A stretch of DNA of 42,231 bases. It comes from Nocardia gamkensis NBRC 108242 (GTDB lineage: Bacteria; Actinomycetota; Actinomycetes; Mycobacteriales; Mycobacteriaceae). This document shows positions 41,939-42,231 of this stretch, one piece after another. Every line of letters starts with the position of its first letter. The stretch's first letter is position 1. Position numbers and translations under genes: made by a program. The DNA lies in contig NZ_BDBM01000068.1 of assembly GCF_001612985.1 (NCBI RefSeq), forward strand, positions 1-42,231, read 5' to 3'. Below the pieces are notes generated by a model that was not told the origin of the DNA, made no database searches, and was given only the letters and a program-made list of their open reading frames with translations.

Positions 41939-42231
41939 CTACGCTGCTATCTGATCTATCGAATTCTGTTGTGCTGCAACGGTTTCACGTGGAACCGTGC
42001 CGTCACCTGGTGGTCCTTCGCTGTTCACGAGGCGGGCCATCGTGTATTGCGCATGCTGGCTGATGCGGGCCGAGACGCGTGCCATGACCAGATGCGAGCG
42101 CGGAGGCGCGTCCTGGTCGCCGGGGCGGACCGGGGTGATGCGTAGGTGCGAGGTGTCGGGCGGGATGATGCCGATCGCGGCGAGTTCGTTGCGTACGAAC
42201 TCCAGGCGTTCGGCCTTGTGGTCGGGGATGG
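41939..42231 (-). CDS. Unidentified gene C-terminus, possibly replication initiator of the element
   Basis: 97 codons are visible before the TAG stop (41939-41941); the start is beyond the right edge. The visible part reads AERLEFVRNELAAIG, HLRITPVRPGDQDAPPRS, ARISQHAQYTMARL, then a polar Gln/Asn-rich tail. No domain is recognised. In pSAM2-like elements the gene directly before xis is the replication initiator repSA, so that is the positional guess, with no motif support. Confidence 0.5.
   Translation of the reverse strand, partial: IPDHKAERLEFVRNELAAIGIIPPDTSHLRITPVRPGDQDAPPRSHLVMARVSARISQHAQYTMARLVNSEGPPGDGTVPRETVAAQQNSIDQIAA

Larger units (their letters stand above)
40427..42231 (-). mobile_element. 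Edge of an integrative element (xis-int module)
   Basis: Three tightly spaced minus-strand genes (gap 12 bases each): an unidentified gene running off the right edge, a small excisionase-like protein and a tyrosine recombinase. The order rep-xis-int is typical of actinomycete integrative and conjugative elements such as pSAM2. It separates ettA from whatever lies upstream (an SSB-like gene in M. tuberculosis). The remainder of the element is outside the window. Confidence 0.75.

Overview
This is a high-GC actinobacterial chromosome segment. The sequence points to the Mycobacteriales, most likely Nocardia or a close relative: GC-rich third codon positions, GTG and TTG starts, a WhiB regulator, mycothiol-type DsbA chemistry, the large 180-kDa NAD-glutamate dehydrogenase, a group II truncated haemoglobin and CtaJ. 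From about 12.3 to 40.35 kb the gene content follows the Mycobacterium tuberculosis Rv2464c-Rv2477c neighbourhood as I know it: nei, rpiB, the DsbA-like oxidoreductase, pepN, DUF5130, HNH, glbO, aglA, the Rv2474c homologue, thioesterase, gdh, ettA. No database was searched.

Left flank (1-12 kb): a minus-strand operon encodes a type IV secretion-like conjugation apparatus. In transcription order it holds a PAS/DUF5593-like protein, a TcpC/VirB8-like protein, a VirB2-like small membrane protein, a PrgI/TcpE-like protein, a VirB4 ATPase, a VirB6/TrbL-like protein, a catalytically degenerate NlpC/P60-like protein and a truncated Pro/Gly-rich protein. A strong predicted promoter (9255-9283) precedes it. 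Next come a ROK-family protein, a WhiB-like protein and a divergently transcribed MerR regulator whose promoter lies between two AACG-N3-CGTT dyads. The module stops at a tRNA-Pro/tRNA-Gly pair (12299-12496), close to where synteny with mycobacteria resumes.

Backbone (13.4-40.35 kb): a diguanylate cyclase preceded by an overlapping 38-codon ORF; nei-rpiB; an M48 protease; the DsbA-like reductase; an FAD reductase; a DGPF/YCII protein translationally coupled to an ECF42-type sigma factor; a Nudix hydrolase; purC (TTG start); pepN; DUF5130 with CtaJ; aglA-glbO and HNH, apparently inverted relative to M. tuberculosis; an accessory XRE regulator with azlCD; three tandem copies of a 102-104 bp non-coding repeat; then the operon gdh-thioesterase-Rv2474c homologue, and ettA. 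Several convergent gene pairs share perfect hairpin terminators.

Right flank (40.43 kb to the end): the edge of a second mobile element with the order (off-edge gene)-xis-int. This resembles actinomycete integrative elements. Its integrase ends 74 bp from the ettA start codon, in a spot where M. tuberculosis has an SSB-like gene. The window is therefore conserved chromosome bracketed by two mobile modules, each of which runs off an edge. The sequence cannot show whether they belong together.
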